Below the pieces are notes generated by a model. It did no database searches and had not been told where the DNA came from. It worked only from the letters and a program-made list of their open reading frames with translations. Shown in pieces: positions 41,662 through 53,954 of a stretch of 64,000 bases of DNA (the stretch's first letter is position 1; the number at the start of each line of letters is the position of its first letter). The position numbers and the translations under genes were made by a program. This DNA comes from Lineus longissimus. Its lineage: Eukaryota > Nemertea > Pilidiophora > Heteronemertea > Lineidae. The stretch lies in NCBI RefSeq assembly GCF_910592395.1, contig NC_088308.1:15083501-15147500 (forward strand), given 5' to 3'.

Positions 41662-41949
41662 TTATGGCCAAACTTTACTAGCTCCATGTTCCTTCCACAT
41701 CAATGCAGGCCTAACACTACCATGATGACTGCTAGCTGGAAAACTTACATAAATGCGATCACAAATTTCCTTCGTCGAGAATCCGGGCCCGCTGGCAGCA
41801 CAGTCATTCGTCCCGACCAAAATGAATACGTCAGTAAAAGCACCCCATCGTATCTTTTTACATTTTTCTAACAAAGAAATAGTGTTTAACCCTTGAAAAG
41901 CAAACGTAATGTGGTCACTGAATGGGCATCCAAGAGCACTGTTGTCCAC
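41662..41949 (-). pseudogene. SGNH-hydrolase-like fragment
   Basis: The minus-strand frame has ITFAFQGLNTISLLEKC and DVFILVGTNDCAASG; the GTND block with its spacing resembles SGNH/GDSL domains carried by some invertebrate retroelements. There is no catalytic Ser block before it and no His block after. A broken fragment at best. Confidence 0.3.
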
Positions 41950-42147
41950 ATATTTTAGAATCGAAGCAGAAAAAAATCACCGTTCGTTTTGCACAGGTCG
42001 CCATTTTCATGATTTTTTACGATAACTCCAGCCATTTGGAATTCGTTTGAACACAAACGGCAGGAATATATTTCTTTTTCACGGAAACTATTTGAAAGAA
42101 AACGAAAAGCGTTTAGAACGCGTTTGCTGACATAAGTTTTATAAGTT

Positions 42148-42996
42148 TTATAAGTTTTCTGCATTTTGATTAGCATTATATTTTATACGTAAAGCATCCA
42201 TTTTTTTGTCTAATAGTTTCTCTTGTTTTTGATTTTCCCTCTTTTTGGCCGTTGAATACGCTATGGTTTTTCCCCTTATTTGGGTTTTTAGAAACTCAAA
42301 AGCAAGTTGATCACTTAGGTTATTGTTTTGATTTGTAACATCATTTATGACTCTTTTAATTTCCACTACGTATTCTTCATCCTTTAGTAACGAGTTGTTA
42401 AACTTCCATAGCCCTGGGCCTTTTTGTTGATTTGATAGATTTAAAGTTAATTCCACCACTGAATGGTCAAATCTATAACCACGTTTTATATAAACATTTT
42501 CTACTTTGTCTTTTATGCTGTCCGATATGAGAAAGGAGTCTAGACGACTAAGTTGATTCCTAGAATTATGCCATGTGTACATGCGAGTGTCAGGGTTTTT
42601 ATCCCGCCAAGGATCGTGCAGATCAAGATCTAGTTTCATTTCATTTACAGCTTCATTTGCCTTTGGGTTGTTTTTATTCATTAAGTTGTAGTTGTCTAGT
42701 GTGTAGTCTTGAACTACATTGAAATCCCCTCCCACCACTGTATTGCTATGATCAAACTCCCCTATTTTGGTTTTTATATTCGTGAAGAAGGTTGGTGTGT
42801 CCTCATTTGGCCCATGTAAGTTAACTATTGTCATTCTGTAATCACTGATTGTAATATCTAATATTATGTACCGCCCCTCTGGGTCAATTATGGTTTTGTT
42901 AATATTGTGACTGAACGAATTTCTCAGAAGTATGGCTACTCCTCTACTATTTGTGGTATGGTTGGAGAATACACATTTATATCCCCATTCATTTTT
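42148..42996 (-). pseudogene. LINE ORF2 endonuclease, C-terminal part
   Basis: The frame contains VVGGDFNVVQDYTLDNYN, LSRLDSFLISDSI and RGYRFDHSVVEL, with the catalytic Asp and SDH-like end (here FDH) of the APE-type endonuclease that nicks the target for reverse transcription. It then runs into a Lys/Gln-rich linker and ends before the RT. The N-terminal piece of the same domain is at 46718-46892. Family: L1/Tx1-like by the FNVRG and LQETH motifs. Confidence 0.8.
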
Positions 42997-45615
42997 AGCT
43001 CAGCTGACAAAGTCAGCGGAGCTAGTAGAATAGCTGTTCAAATGGTGTCCGTCCTGCAATCCATCCATCCATCCATCCATCCATCTAGGGACCCATCTGT
43101 GGACAAAATTGGACATTTCTGATTGGGAAGGCCTAGCCACTTCGTTGACGGTGCTAAATTAGGAGTTGCCCAAGGTGAACTCAAAACACGAAAAATCAGC
43201 GCGATCCGACCTGTATTAAGAGAATGAGGTCATTTCGCGTTTAGATTTCTTTCCCTTTTTACCTCGGTCCACAGAGCAAATATTGTTTTCAAATGTGGCT
43301 GAATATTTTTTAATATTTTTTAATTTTTTACTTTTAATGGAATTAATATAGTTTTCACCGCCAGTTGGCGCTGCAGGCACATTGACTGAATTTTGGCGAT
43401 TTCAAATTTGGCGGTGGCTCAACTTTTTGCAAGCAGTGCCGCTGATTGGCCGATCGATAGAAGAGATGCCATCATTTAAAAATGGCGGTAGTCGCTGCTT
43501 CAATGAAGATGAGTGAACTTTCTCATGTTCAATCGGTTGATACTCTTTTAATCAACATGACCATGTACCTGAAATTTGTTTAGGTACTGAAAAGAGTCTA
43601 TATAATTCAGATTTATCGATAGTTTTTTATAATATTGCGGAAATTTTGTGCACAAATTAGCGAAAGTTGGTGCTCGTCTCATGTCATTTTAGAGCGAGAA
43701 ATTTGTTTCCGTCGATCTCTACCACTGAAAAATCGCTTGCATAGCTTCGAATTTTTGTGAAAATAAGTATCTGAACTTGGTTTCAAATAGTCTAGAGAGT
43801 TACCTTTGTGGTGATACATATGGTATGTGATAAATATTTGTAGAATTTGTGAAATTCGGTTTTCAAACGTGCCGATGAAGCAAGCGATCTCGCGTGAATT
43901 TTGCAAGTCCTGATATGTCGACCGGGTGTCAAAAATCACTCGCCTAAATTCAATTCAAAGATCAAAAATAATATCTGAACTTAGTTTCAAATAGCCTACG
44001 CAATTATCATTTCGGTGATATATAATGCATGCATGTAATAATTGATTAATCTGCCTAAAACGCGCAATTAAAACGGCGAAAGAACGTGATAAACACTCTG
44101 GTGGCGGTCGCACTAAATAACGACCGGTAGGGCCCGGCGTCTGGCGGAGAAAAAAAGGTAGTGCCCGGAGGTTGAAACGGGATTTTTATGCACTTTTAAC
44201 TGTATATATATGTTGTTTGGATGTATTTCTAACAGTTCTGTAACTTTGATGACCAAGCTTGCGCCCAAAGTTGGTAAAATTGATGCTTGTTTATGGACTG
44301 CGCTAGCGACCGGAGAATTCGCCGTCGGCCATTTTGGCTACGGTCCTGGCAATTTTGCAACAAATTTCGCCATTTACGTTTGTTTACAATTATTTTGAAA
44401 GTCACATTATGACATCGTAGTATGAATCCCACTGCAGTTTCGTTACGCAGCAATGCTCATGTTTTTGGTTTGCAATCCTGTACTGTCTGTACACTGCGCT
44501 GTGCATGGCTGTACTGTAGCTGTAAAAAAGACAAAAACCATAGCCAAGCCCTATATAGGACAGGCTTAGAGTATAACTCAACAGGCCCTCATGATTCATT
44601 TGATGGACACCTTATTTGATAGTACCTCATCATTAAGTCCACTAGATCCTGTTCTGTCACATGTCGTAGACGATAGACAATTTTCAAAATGTAGTACACC
44701 ACTCGCTCATCTTTAAGCCCAGCTCTCGGCTCACATCATGTGGGCGCGGTTGGCTGTTGAGTGTTATGGTTCAGTCTGTGAGACTAATTTAAAGAGGTTA
44801 CACTTTTATTTTGAATTGGAAAACAGCCCACAGGATGACTGTATCCGGTGGTGTACATTTCCCCGTCTATGTCACCCTTTTTTATTCAGTCAGTGTTAAT
44901 TTCTCTTCTCTTTTTTTACAGATCAACTGTTGTTGGTTATTGCAAGAGGATTCGTTGGCACATTTCAAGTCCAGGAAAGCACTTGCTGTTCCCACATTCA
45001 GAGTAAGGTGTGCTTACTCGTTTTACTGCTTTCCATTCCCGGAGAGCGTTATCAAATATCTGCCGCAAGGCGCTTCAAATATCTGCCGAAAGGCATCAAA
45101 TATCTGCCGTACCAATAAAGTTCATTTTGTTAACCAACTCTTTATCTTCTTTTCTTCACATACAAAAAAGACCGTCCCAAACATTTGGCTGCATCCACTT
45201 CATAAATGTCCAGACAACAGTCGGTTCATTTGACCATTGTAAAGCACCAGGCCCCACCTCACAAAATACACTTTAATAATTATGTACCTTGTGTCCATGT
45301 GCATGTTATTAGTTCCACCTACGCTGCATGAAGACAAGGACTCCACTCTTTGACGTCACCACACAACTCCTTGACGTCATCACACACCCCACTACTGCAA
45401 CGGCAATAGAAATGACTTTACGTCATAATACCAGGGTGACGTCAACTCAGTACTTCAGCATGCACTGATATAGCAAGAAGGTCTTTTGCATCAGCACTTC
45501 TGCGTGCTAGACATTATAGCTTCACGTTGCCTCATAATAACGGTACCGACACACACTTGGCCCTTGCCTTCACCTATCCATTTCAGCTGAGCGCCAGGCC
45601 CTTGGGCCTCTTGTT
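42997..45615 (+). mobile_element. HINE-like repeat family 1, copy 2
   Basis: Starts AGCTCAGCTGACAAAGTCAG and ends with the GGCCCTTGGGCCTCTTG tail seen in copy 1. It has an (ATCC)n tract at about 43060-43085. It is longer than copy 1 (2.6 against 1.7 kb). It lies in the endonuclease of the LINE, with TTCAT-like sequence on both sides of the compound insertion. Confidence 0.75.
45351..45444. promoter_or_regulatory. Cluster of CRE-like sites
   Basis: TGACGTCA at 45351, 45372 and 45437, plus TTACGTCA at 45418, all within 94 bp near the 3' end of family-1 copy 2. ATF/CREB-type factors bind this octamer; function here is unknown. Confidence 0.5.
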
Positions 45616-46717
45616 AGCTCACCTCTTAGCAGAGGTGAGCTTATCCCATACCGTGGCGTCCGTCGTCCGTCGTCGTCGTCGTCGTCCGTCGTCCGTTAGC
45701 AGGGCACGTTTCATAACTGTTAGAGCTATTGAGTTGAAACTTGGTACACATGTACCCTTATGTAATGACACCTTGGAGACCAAGTTTCGGTCCAATTCGT
45801 TTCATAGTTTGGCCACCAGGGGGCCAAACGTTAAAAGTGAAAATATGCAATATCTCCCTTAATAGTAGTCGGGAAATTTTGAAAAAAATATGGTAGGTAC
45901 TTCTAGCAAAGGTGCATCATATATCCTCCGGGTTTTTGATTTGACCTCCTTTTCAAGGTCACGAGGTCAAATGGTGTAAATTGGCCGTTAGGATGTAACG
46001 ATGGCACGTTTCTAAACTGCAATGACTATTGATACCAAATTTGGTACACATTCACCCCTTAGTCAGGTGATCTCAGGGACCAAAGTTTGGTCCAATATGA
46101 TTCACCACTTGACCACCAGGGGGCAAAATCCAAAAACCTTAAAAATGTGATTATTCCTTAACTTCTTGCCCGATTGCCACCAATTCGATATCATGGGTAC
46201 ATCTAACCACCATACAGTATATGTCACACAGGTTTTTAATTTGACCTTCTTGTCAAGGTCACAGAGGTCAAATGGCGTAAATTCGCCGTCAGGCTGTAAC
46301 TATGGCACGTTTCTTAAATGCAATGACTATTGATCACCAATTAAGTGCACATGTACCCCTTGGTCAGATGATCTCAGGTACTGAAGTTTGGTGCGATCTG
46401 ATTTGCCGTTTGGCCTCCAGGGAGGGGCCAAATCCTAAATTCTTCAAAATGCCATTATTCCTAGTAATGACTTGCCCGATTGGCACCAATTTTATATCAT
46501 AGGTACATCTAATTCTAACAACCATTCAATGTGTCACCCGGGTCTTCTTTGATTTGACCTACTTTTCAAGGTCACAGAGGTCGAATGTACTGTAAATTGG
46601 CCATTTTGGGGAAATTGTAATTGCTTGGACCTACATCAAACCTAACACTACATGACACAATACCATGCTCTTTATCCATCTTTCCTCCACGTGAGGTGAG
46701 CACAATGGCCCTGGCCA
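45616..46717 (+). mobile_element. HINE-like repeat family 2, copy C
   Basis: Same structure as copies A and B (AGCTCACCTCTTAGCAGAGG start, (GTC)n, three modules, GGCCCTGGCCA end), abutting the TT end of family-1 copy 2. One of the three DR motifs has lost a base (CAAGGTCACGAGGTCAAA, near 45954). Confidence 0.85.
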
Positions 46718-46892
46718 TTTCATCCCATTTTACTTTAGTTTCATCGGATGAGTGGGTTTCTTGCAATAGACATATGTCACAATTTTTCTTTTTGAGCCAC
46801 AGAAAAAGGTCGTTTCTTTTTTTTGTATCCTGTATGCCCCTTACATTGAACGAACAAGTGCGAATAATGGTCATGGTTTGACAAAAATGCAA
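46718..46892 (-). pseudogene. LINE ORF2 endonuclease, N-terminal part
   Basis: Begins MTIIRTCSFNVRGIQDTKKR, then CDICLLQETHSSDETKVKWD: the Asn and Glu of the APE-type active site. The frame continues across the insertion at 42996. The start is at 46871 or 46892. Confidence 0.8.
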
Positions 46893-48339
46893 ATGGTTAC
46901 ACTATTGTATCCAAGAATAGACTAGGTCTGAAAGCGCTTGTGCTGGGTGCTGTTGTGTACAAAAATCAAGTTAGCTTTTACAATTACAAAAGGTTGTTCT
47001 CTGGATGTGATTGATTGGGTCCAGAAAAAAAGGTGGTTATGTACCAAATAATTAGATGTTGACCACATTTGGACAGAGGTTTATATAACTGTCAGCTGAA
47101 GTCCTAACATAGATTTTGTGTGAATCAACAGGAGTACCAAGACTCTACATATTCAAGTTGAAGCACTATCTGGTTCCAACAGGATTGTTTCACATACATC
47201 TAGACATACACATAGCTGACCTATAACCCTGGTATAGCTTTTGTACGAATTACATATTCCACTTGAACAGTGAAGCTGTTATACCAGAAAGTTACAAACA
47301 TATACATATTGATAGCAAAATGATGGCTTTTATATGAATCATTAAATGCTGAGTGTCTACACATTTTATACCAGAAAGTTACAAACATGTACATATTGAT
47401 AGCAAAATGATGGCTTTTGTATGAATAATTAAATGCTGAGTGTCAACACATTTTCACTTAGAAAATGAAGCTTTTATACCAGAAAGTTACAAAACATATA
47501 CATTGATAGGAAAATAGTGGCTTTTATATATGAATCATTAAATGCTGAATGTCAACACATTTCTCTTGAAAGGTGAAGCTTTTATACCAGAAGGTTACAG
47601 ACATATATACATACATATTGATAGCAAAATGATATAGCTTCTTATGATATTGCTTTTGTATAAATCATATAATACTGAGTGTCTACACATTTCACCTGAA
47701 AAAAATGGAACATTTATACCAAAAGGTTACAAAATATACACAGAAAAGTGATATATGGTTTTGTTTTTTGAAAGAGTTATTCAACCAAGTTTCAGGCATG
47801 ATGTACATACCTATAGTTCAATGCCAACTTTAAATAATTTTGAATGATTCACTGGAAGTCCTTAGTGACAGTTATTTCCAAAACAGAGGTATGCTACTGA
47901 TCATGTTTGTAACATAACTGTGCCTTTAGGCCATAGATCCATGAAGTCTTTAGCCGAAAAAGTGGAGTCTGTATCTTAACACAGCGGCTGTACTGAGTGT
48001 TTACAAATGCCAATTGAATTGTTCAAAAAAGTTATTGACATAACACAGCTGACTGAAGTCCTTGAATAGTTTTGTACGCTTCAATAAAACGTCCTGAGAG
48101 TCAGTTATTTCCAATGAGCGAAACTACATGTAATCCCGAAAGTTTATACGATATACAGGGCCCTGAGGCCATATTCATCTAACTGCTTAACACAAGAGAT
48201 AGGTTTCGAGTGTCTCGACTGTGAAACAGAAAGGCTACCGTGGTTTTAGCCAAAACCTCTAACTCCGGAGCGCCGGGAAGAGGTCCCCAGTTAGTCACGT
48301 TGTTGTTCTAAAGGGTTATTGAACTGATCTACAGCTTGC
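46893..48339. other. LINE inter-ORF region
   Basis: No ORF. It contains the tandem array at 47270-47760, unusual between LINE ORFs, so part of it may be a separate insertion. Confidence 0.5.
47270..47760. repeat. ~100-bp tandem repeat, about five units
   Basis: Each unit has TATACCAGAAAGTTACAAAC, TATTGATAGCAAAATGA and GAGTGTC(T/A)ACACATTT. Units vary by small indels; the last two are decayed. Confidence 0.85.
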
Positions 48340-49238
48340 TGAAATCCTGAACAAGTTCTAGTACTACTTTTTTGGCATTCTTACTATTCACTGCACGCAC
48401 TTTTCCGTTGTAGAACCACACTGACTCAAAAAGCTCTGAACTCCTGGCCCGGTTCATCAACTTCATATTCTCCCTGGTCACATCATCTCCGACTGTGATG
48501 CCGCTTCCCTTTAGTTTCTTTCGTTCACGTAGGACCGTCTCTTTGATGAATCTTATCTTTGAATCGTACGATTATCGGCCTTGGCTGAGCGTTGTTAGAG
48601 ACCGGCAGTCGGTGGCATGCTGTGATGTCCTCTGTTTTAATATTTACATCCAGTTTGGTCTTTATTAGCTGACACACTGCTTCGCGCGTGTCCTCTCGAG
48701 GAGTCTCTTTCAAACCGCCCACTCTTGCATTGTCTTTTCTGGAATATTGTTCACCGTCATTGATTCTTTTTTTTATTTCTGTTTGCGACCTCTTTAAGTC
48801 CGCCACTTCATCTTTCAAACCACTATTCTCTCTCTCTAAGTCAGTTACCTTCCTGTTGAGATGAGCGATGTCTTCGGTTGCCCTCCCCAAAGTTTCTTTT
48901 AGGAGGCTCATAGTTTCGTTTTGAAAAGCTTTCATCCTTCTCTCTAAGTTCTGCTCGAACTGTTCAATAATCTCTTCAACCCCCTCGCTGGGCTTGTTTT
49001 CGGTTGCCATTTCTGCTATATCCTCAGTGGATTCAGTCTCACACAAAATACTATCACTCTCCTCGTCTATTAAGCCTATATTCAGTTCTGGTTCACCAGG
49101 TTTTATTTTTTTCTTAGAAAGTTCCTTTTCAGGTGAAATTGAACTGCTACTTGAACTTCTACTACTGCGCTTTCTTTTGAAGTAGTCTAGTATTCCTCCA
49201 GAACTTGTCATTTTCTCCTGTGCAATATGTACATGCAC
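48340..49238 (-). pseudogene. LINE ORF1 protein, frameshifted
   Basis: The frame 49238-48525 has a Ser-rich basic start (GGILDYFKRKRSSRSSSSS), a long coiled coil (EIIEQFEQNLERRMKAF onward to KRSQTEIKKRI), then EQYSRKDNARVGG and PRPIIVRFKDKI, typical of the RRM-like middle of L1-type ORF1p, an RNA chaperone. A frameshift near 48540 moves the C-terminal domain (LRERKKLKGSGI, WFYNGKVRAV) to another frame ending at about 48340. No zinc knuckle. Confidence 0.75.
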
Positions 49239-49404
49239 AACACTACATCAGCACACACATGTATACATGTAGATATACAGCATTGTACACATGGGCTGTA
49301 AACTCCTCAAAAGTTACTTTACACTTCACACAAACTTGTCCTTGGACATCTACATACCCTGGCACTAACCTCCTATATTGTTTTATATGTCCATGTGGCT
49401 TTTA

Positions 49405-50860
49405 TTATAGTTTTAAGGCCATCTTATCCACACTTTTCTGGAGTCCCCTTTTCACCAAACTCCTAGTTTGCCTCCATCTTGAATTTTTGCCCCGCTTCTT
49501 AATCGACTTAGCTAAACGTCTGAGGCCTAAGATCCAATAATTGTCTCTGAGTGATGTAATCACGGTCTCAACACCAGCATGCTTCAATAGGACATGTTCA
49601 GATCTAATCATAAGGACAGCCAAGTGACTTTTAGGAACGATTACTGGATGCTTCTCCCTGTAAGATAACTCAGAGAGTTGTATGCGACCACCTACTCGTA
49701 ATAATCCATCATTCCCTATGAACGGTCTCAATCTAGAGAGGGACGAGGATTTCGGAATTGCCTCAAACTCAACACCATAAGTCACATCTTGAAGGTGTCG
49801 CAACAACTTAGTTTTGGCATATACGAGTTCCTCGTGAGATAAATCGTCAGAACAGCTCTGGTTAGAGTCTTTCAGATATCTGAAGAATCTGAAGACCCAA
49901 CCAGTCACTCTAATTGCCTTCGAAAACTTACCCCACCTCTCAAATTTCAAGACCTTTTCCACTGGCAACCATCTTGAAGCTACGATTATCACTGACACCA
50001 CAGGTTTGGCCTCCTTCTGAAGGAAGTGTTCAACTTCCTGAAACGACACAGTTTCAACCACTTCTTCTAGAGCCTCGGACAACCAACTAGGACCAGATAA
50101 CCAAGTTCTAGAATTGACCACCTCATCCGCTAGAGCACCTCTCGTCAACAGATCAGCAGGATTTTCCTTCCCTGGGCAGTGTGCCCAAGCAGAAGTACTC
50201 ATCAACTGCTGAACCTCCGACACCCTATTCGCAACAAAGGTTTTCCACCTACTTGGTTCACCCTTAATCCACCCAAGTGCCACAGTAGAATCAGTCCAGC
50301 ACCTGTAAGACACATCTGTGAGTTTCAAGGCATCACGGGCAAACACCAACAACCTAGCAGTGAGAAGTGCCGCAAGGAGTTCCAATCTTGGCAAGGACAC
50401 CTTCTTCACCGGGGCCACTCTAGCCCGTGAAGTATGCATTGAAACCTCGAAAGTCCCATCACCACGTGGGATTCTGAGGTATATCACCAAACCATATCCC
50501 TTCTCAAATGCATCACCAAAACAATGAAGTTCAATACCACTGATACTCGACCATGGGACTGCTGGGGTGTAACACCTGGGGATTCTCCAGTTTTTGATAA
50601 CCTGAAATCCATCCGTCCACCTTCGAAACTTTGTCTGGGTTGCAAGGGGGCCTCCTCATCCCAACCAAGGTTCATCTGCCAGATCTCCTGGAATAGAATT
50701 TTGACAAACATGATGAATGGTGTCAAGGACCCAAGGGGATCATACAATCTAGCTATGCAACCGAGGATGATTCTCTTAGTCAAAACCAAGTCAATGGGAA
50801 CATCGAATGTCTTAAAAGCAAAGCTATCGCAAACCTTCAACCACAGCAAACCTAGAATCT
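49405..50860 (-). pseudogene. BEL/Pao element 2: RT end, RNase H, integrase start
   Basis: Two overlapping frames (50849-50484 and 50490-49405). The first has RIILGCIARLYDPLGSLTPF. The second has KKVSLPRLELLAALLTARL and CWTDSTVALGWI (RNase H Asp), KENPADLLTRG, then RPFIGNDGLLRVGGRIQLS and HAGVETVITSLRDNYWI of the integrase zinc region. The integrase core is missing: the frame leaves homology near 49495. So this is a truncated copy, minus strand, of a different family from element 1. Confidence 0.85.
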
Positions 50861-51880
50861 TTACAGACTCATTGTCCAGCTGTTTTGACCCAAACTCTCT
50901 AAAAACATCTCAGTGACACCTAAATCATTAGAATTCCACGATGCAAATGGAAAGCTACCCTCGGCCATGACCTGATGGCCATCTTGAAACAGCTTTCCGC
51001 CAGCTTCATTGTCATCAGCGCCTGAGATAAAATCATCGACGTAGAGATTTTCACGGAGTTCTTGGACTGCAAAAGAATCAGGATATTTAGACAAGTGGTG
51101 CTTAATGGTTGCATTCAAAAGGAATGGACTACTAGTATTCCCAAACGGAACACGAAGAAATTTCATGACCCTATTTGATCCATCTACTGACCACAAGAAT
51201 CTGTGTACTTCCTGATCTTTGTCATTTACCTTGATTTGTAGAAAGGCTTTGGTAATATTTGCCATCACACCAACTCTCCAACGTCTAAACCTAATCAAAA
51301 TCTCAATCAAGGCAGGTAACAGGCATGGTCCAGCCTCCAGACAATCATTAAGGGACAACCCATTGACGCCTTTGGCCGAGGCATCGAAGACTGGTCTTAT
51401 CTTTGTGGTTAGGCTAGACTCTTTTACTACTGGATGATGTGGCATATAATACACTGGATGAGTGGTAGAAATACTTTCAGGTGGTACCTCTGCAATAATG
51501 CCTAATCTCTCCAGTTCCTGCTAAGCTGCATTGTACCTCTTTTCTAACAATGGGTCTTTTGACAACTTGCGATTCAAGGCCTTTAATCTGAGTTCAGCTT
51601 GTCTCTTATTCTCCAATAGACACGGCTTCAAATTGTCTTTCCATGGCAATGTAACTTCATACCTACCATCGACGAATTCGACAGTCTCTTTGAAGTCACA
51701 CAGCACCTTGTCCTCTGGCGCCTCTTCTCCGGGACTCACCCCGATCGACTCCAGATTCCAGAAGTTCTCCAGGGTGCTGTTTGGGATATCTGAAAGACAT
51801 ACTAATTGCACCAAGTTAGACAAGGTGAGGATGGTTATCTGACTTTTATTTTCCAACAAGTCAAATATATAGCTAAACAA
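50861..51880 (-). pseudogene. BEL/Pao element 2: protease/RT linker and RT
   Basis: One frame with TAG at 51521-51523. Before it is LENFWNLESIGVSPGEEAPE; after it, YYMPHHPVVKESSLTTKIRP, NITKAFLQIKVNDKDQ (where an Asp is usual before the first aromatic position; here Asn) and ENLYVDDFISGADD. The frame is lost near 50880 by an indel. It would have been the polymerase of element 2. Upstream of 51838 the frame runs into the 145-bp dispersed block, so gag and most of the protease are gone. Confidence 0.82.
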
Positions 51881-51985
51881 TTACATAAGACATCACATAA
51901 TAACATGTAAACTAGTGAAGGCCTTTTAAAAACCGGGCCTTAAAACATTGCATAAACAAGTGCATAACTAAATGATTCCCCAACA
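51839..51985 (-). repeat. 145-bp dispersed block, copy 2
   Basis: Matches 36092-36235 and starts TGTTGGGGAATCATTTAG on the minus strand. It interrupts BEL/Pao element 2 upstream of its RT. Confidence 0.6.
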
Positions 51986-52394
51986 GGCCTAATCCTTTGC
52001 AGAATGGGCTTTGGGGCACTGATTACATAACTTACACCAAGCCTGTCTTACATTGTCGGATGGGCACTTATTTGACAACATGGTGCAAGTAACACATCAA
52101 CAGAAAACGTTAGTGGTTATCCGGGCCTAAACAGGCATCAACAGAGAGGGTGGGCATGTCTAGGGAGTTGGTGCGTAAATTTAGGAAAGTTGAAAAGACA
52201 GTGCCATACATATTGACCATCGAATAATGTTAAAAAAATTGTTTTAAATTTGTTCCTGTTCAATGGAAATGTTTTAGCCTGAAGCAAATGCTTTTGTTAA
52301 GTTTTTTTATTAAATTAATGTTTATTTTGATTAAATTATTATTGTTATGTTGTTCTTTATTCAAGTTCTCTAACTCTAAATGCCATTTTACCCC
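51986..52394. other. Possible gag remnant, then non-coding DNA
   Basis: On the minus strand near 52000-52060 a Cys-rich string (CKLCNQCPKAHSAKD) resembles a BEL/Pao zinc knuckle. The rest shows nothing. Confidence 0.3.
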
Positions 52395-52570
52395 ACCTCA
52401 TTCAAACAATGATTGTGCAGCCATCAGGAAAGGGACCTTGAACTGGTCTCAAATTGAAGCTGACGCCCTAGCGCATCTACAGAGTATCATATGCACATGA
52501 TACTAACATAGGGTATTCCTATAATCATGCTTTTAATAACCGTTGCGTTTTTTGAGAGACACCCTGTATA
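52395..52570 (-). repeat. Inverse copy of the repeat at 35778-35990
   Basis: Reads, on the minus strand, ACAGGGTGTCTCTCAAAAAACG and continues like the copy at 35778. The end resembles mariner-type termini; this is inference. Confidence 0.5.
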
Positions 52571-53140
52571 CAGTGATAATTTGCCAGTGTAATTTTGGTT
52601 CAGAATGTCTGATTAAAACAACTTTCTGATATTTCTCATCCTCCTCAACGTCTCCATATGGCAGTTTTGACAAATGATGCTAATGTTTAAATTTTTGGAG
52701 GAATCCGAAGCATTGATTTGTTCCGGGAAGTTTGTCAAACTTCGTATGTTTTGGAGACACTCCTGGTCCAACTATGTATGTACATACATACAGTGCATCT
52801 TAATAAAAAGGTAATCCTAAAATAATGGGTTAATATGACCAGGTTATGAATTTTATTATTATAAACATGATTGCATCATAAGGTAAGGGCTATAAGTTTT
52901 CCATTAATACCATCTATGCATTCATGTGGTCACACATCACAAAGCACCATTGTCTTGAAAGTGGGACACATAAAAAATTTACAGGTTGGTGAATAATGGG
53001 CAGTTGGGTCATATCAAATCAGAGACAAGATGCGTACACACATGACAGGTCATGCATTAAATCAAAGAAAACATGTTGTGTCCAATGATGATATGCCGTG
53101 CCAGAAATTGAGCTACATTTCATGCGTCAGATCCAAGGTA
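52571..53140. other. Non-coding DNA
   Basis: No supported feature. Confidence 0.4.
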
Positions 53141-53952
53141 CAGTAGAACCTCCCTCAGCGGACACCTCTGCCAGGGGGACACCTCTACATTACGGACACG
53201 TCCGGCCAGTCCCGATTTTTTTCTTAGTCATTTCCAATAACAAAAACCTCTGTACAGCGGACACCTCTCTATTCCGAATTGCGGACAGGGCGATAGCCAA
53301 TTTTTGGTCCAATTCCCTCCCTATTACGGACAGTAGGGAAAACAATGGTTTCCCCGCGTGCGCTTGGAGAGTCAAATATGACAGGTGTGATATTTGCGTA
53401 ATTAATCAACGTAATTACCCCATGGCATTGTGTTTTTGTATCCTAATTAAGCCGCGGCATTTGTTTACTCATCTTTTCAACTAATCACATAGGCCTTATT
53501 GTGTCAACGGACACTCATAAATCCACACGGTTTTGTCAGTGTTGCGGCGAATATGCGTTAGTAGAGAAATTAGAAACAATTAATTATTAATCAAAGGTGA
53601 CTGATGGGCAGAAATTATGGTGTTTTTTCACACATTATGACATGTCGAGGAGATTTTGCAATAAAAGGGGCACATTTTACTAGAGAGATTATTCACGCTC
53701 TGAGTTCCAAAGTAGCTCACGTCATTCAACGCGACATCACAAGCAAATACCGATAAGCCAACAGGTTTAAAGTTTCTACGCTAGATGTCGACACAGAGAA
53801 AACCAAGACGTGCAAGGCGGGAACTTCAAATCCACCTATCGGACGATTTGGCATAACCTCTCTAGTGCGGACACCTCTCTATTGCGGACACCTCTCTATT
53901 GCGGACACCTCGGCCTAGTCCCATGGGTGTCCGCAATAGAGAGGTTGTACTT
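53141..53952. mobile_element. pogo/Tigger-like non-autonomous element
   Basis: 812 bp between TA dinucleotides. Left end CAGTAGAACCTCCCTC, right end the complement of AAGTACAACCTCTCT. Both lead into GCGGACACC(T/C), with several internal CTCTATTGCGGACACC copies. The style is that of Tigger MITEs. No transposase. Confidence 0.7.
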
Positions 53953-53954
53953 TA

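Larger units (their letters stand above)
42140..49240 (-). mobile_element. L1/Tx1-like LINE, minus strand, split by two repeats
   Basis: ORF1 (49238-48340), then an inter-ORF spacer, then the ORF2 endonuclease in two pieces (46892-46718 and 42996-42148). The pieces join in frame once 42997-46717 is removed. The RT is absent, truncated near 42140 next to a short ATAAGTTTT triplet repeat. Inactive. Confidence 0.8.

Noticed and set aside
44931-45000. Possible next exon of the NAA60-like gene after a TTTTTTTACAG acceptor
   Set aside because: The translated segment does not resemble the expected acetyltransferase C-terminal half, and it lies inside a family-1 repeat.
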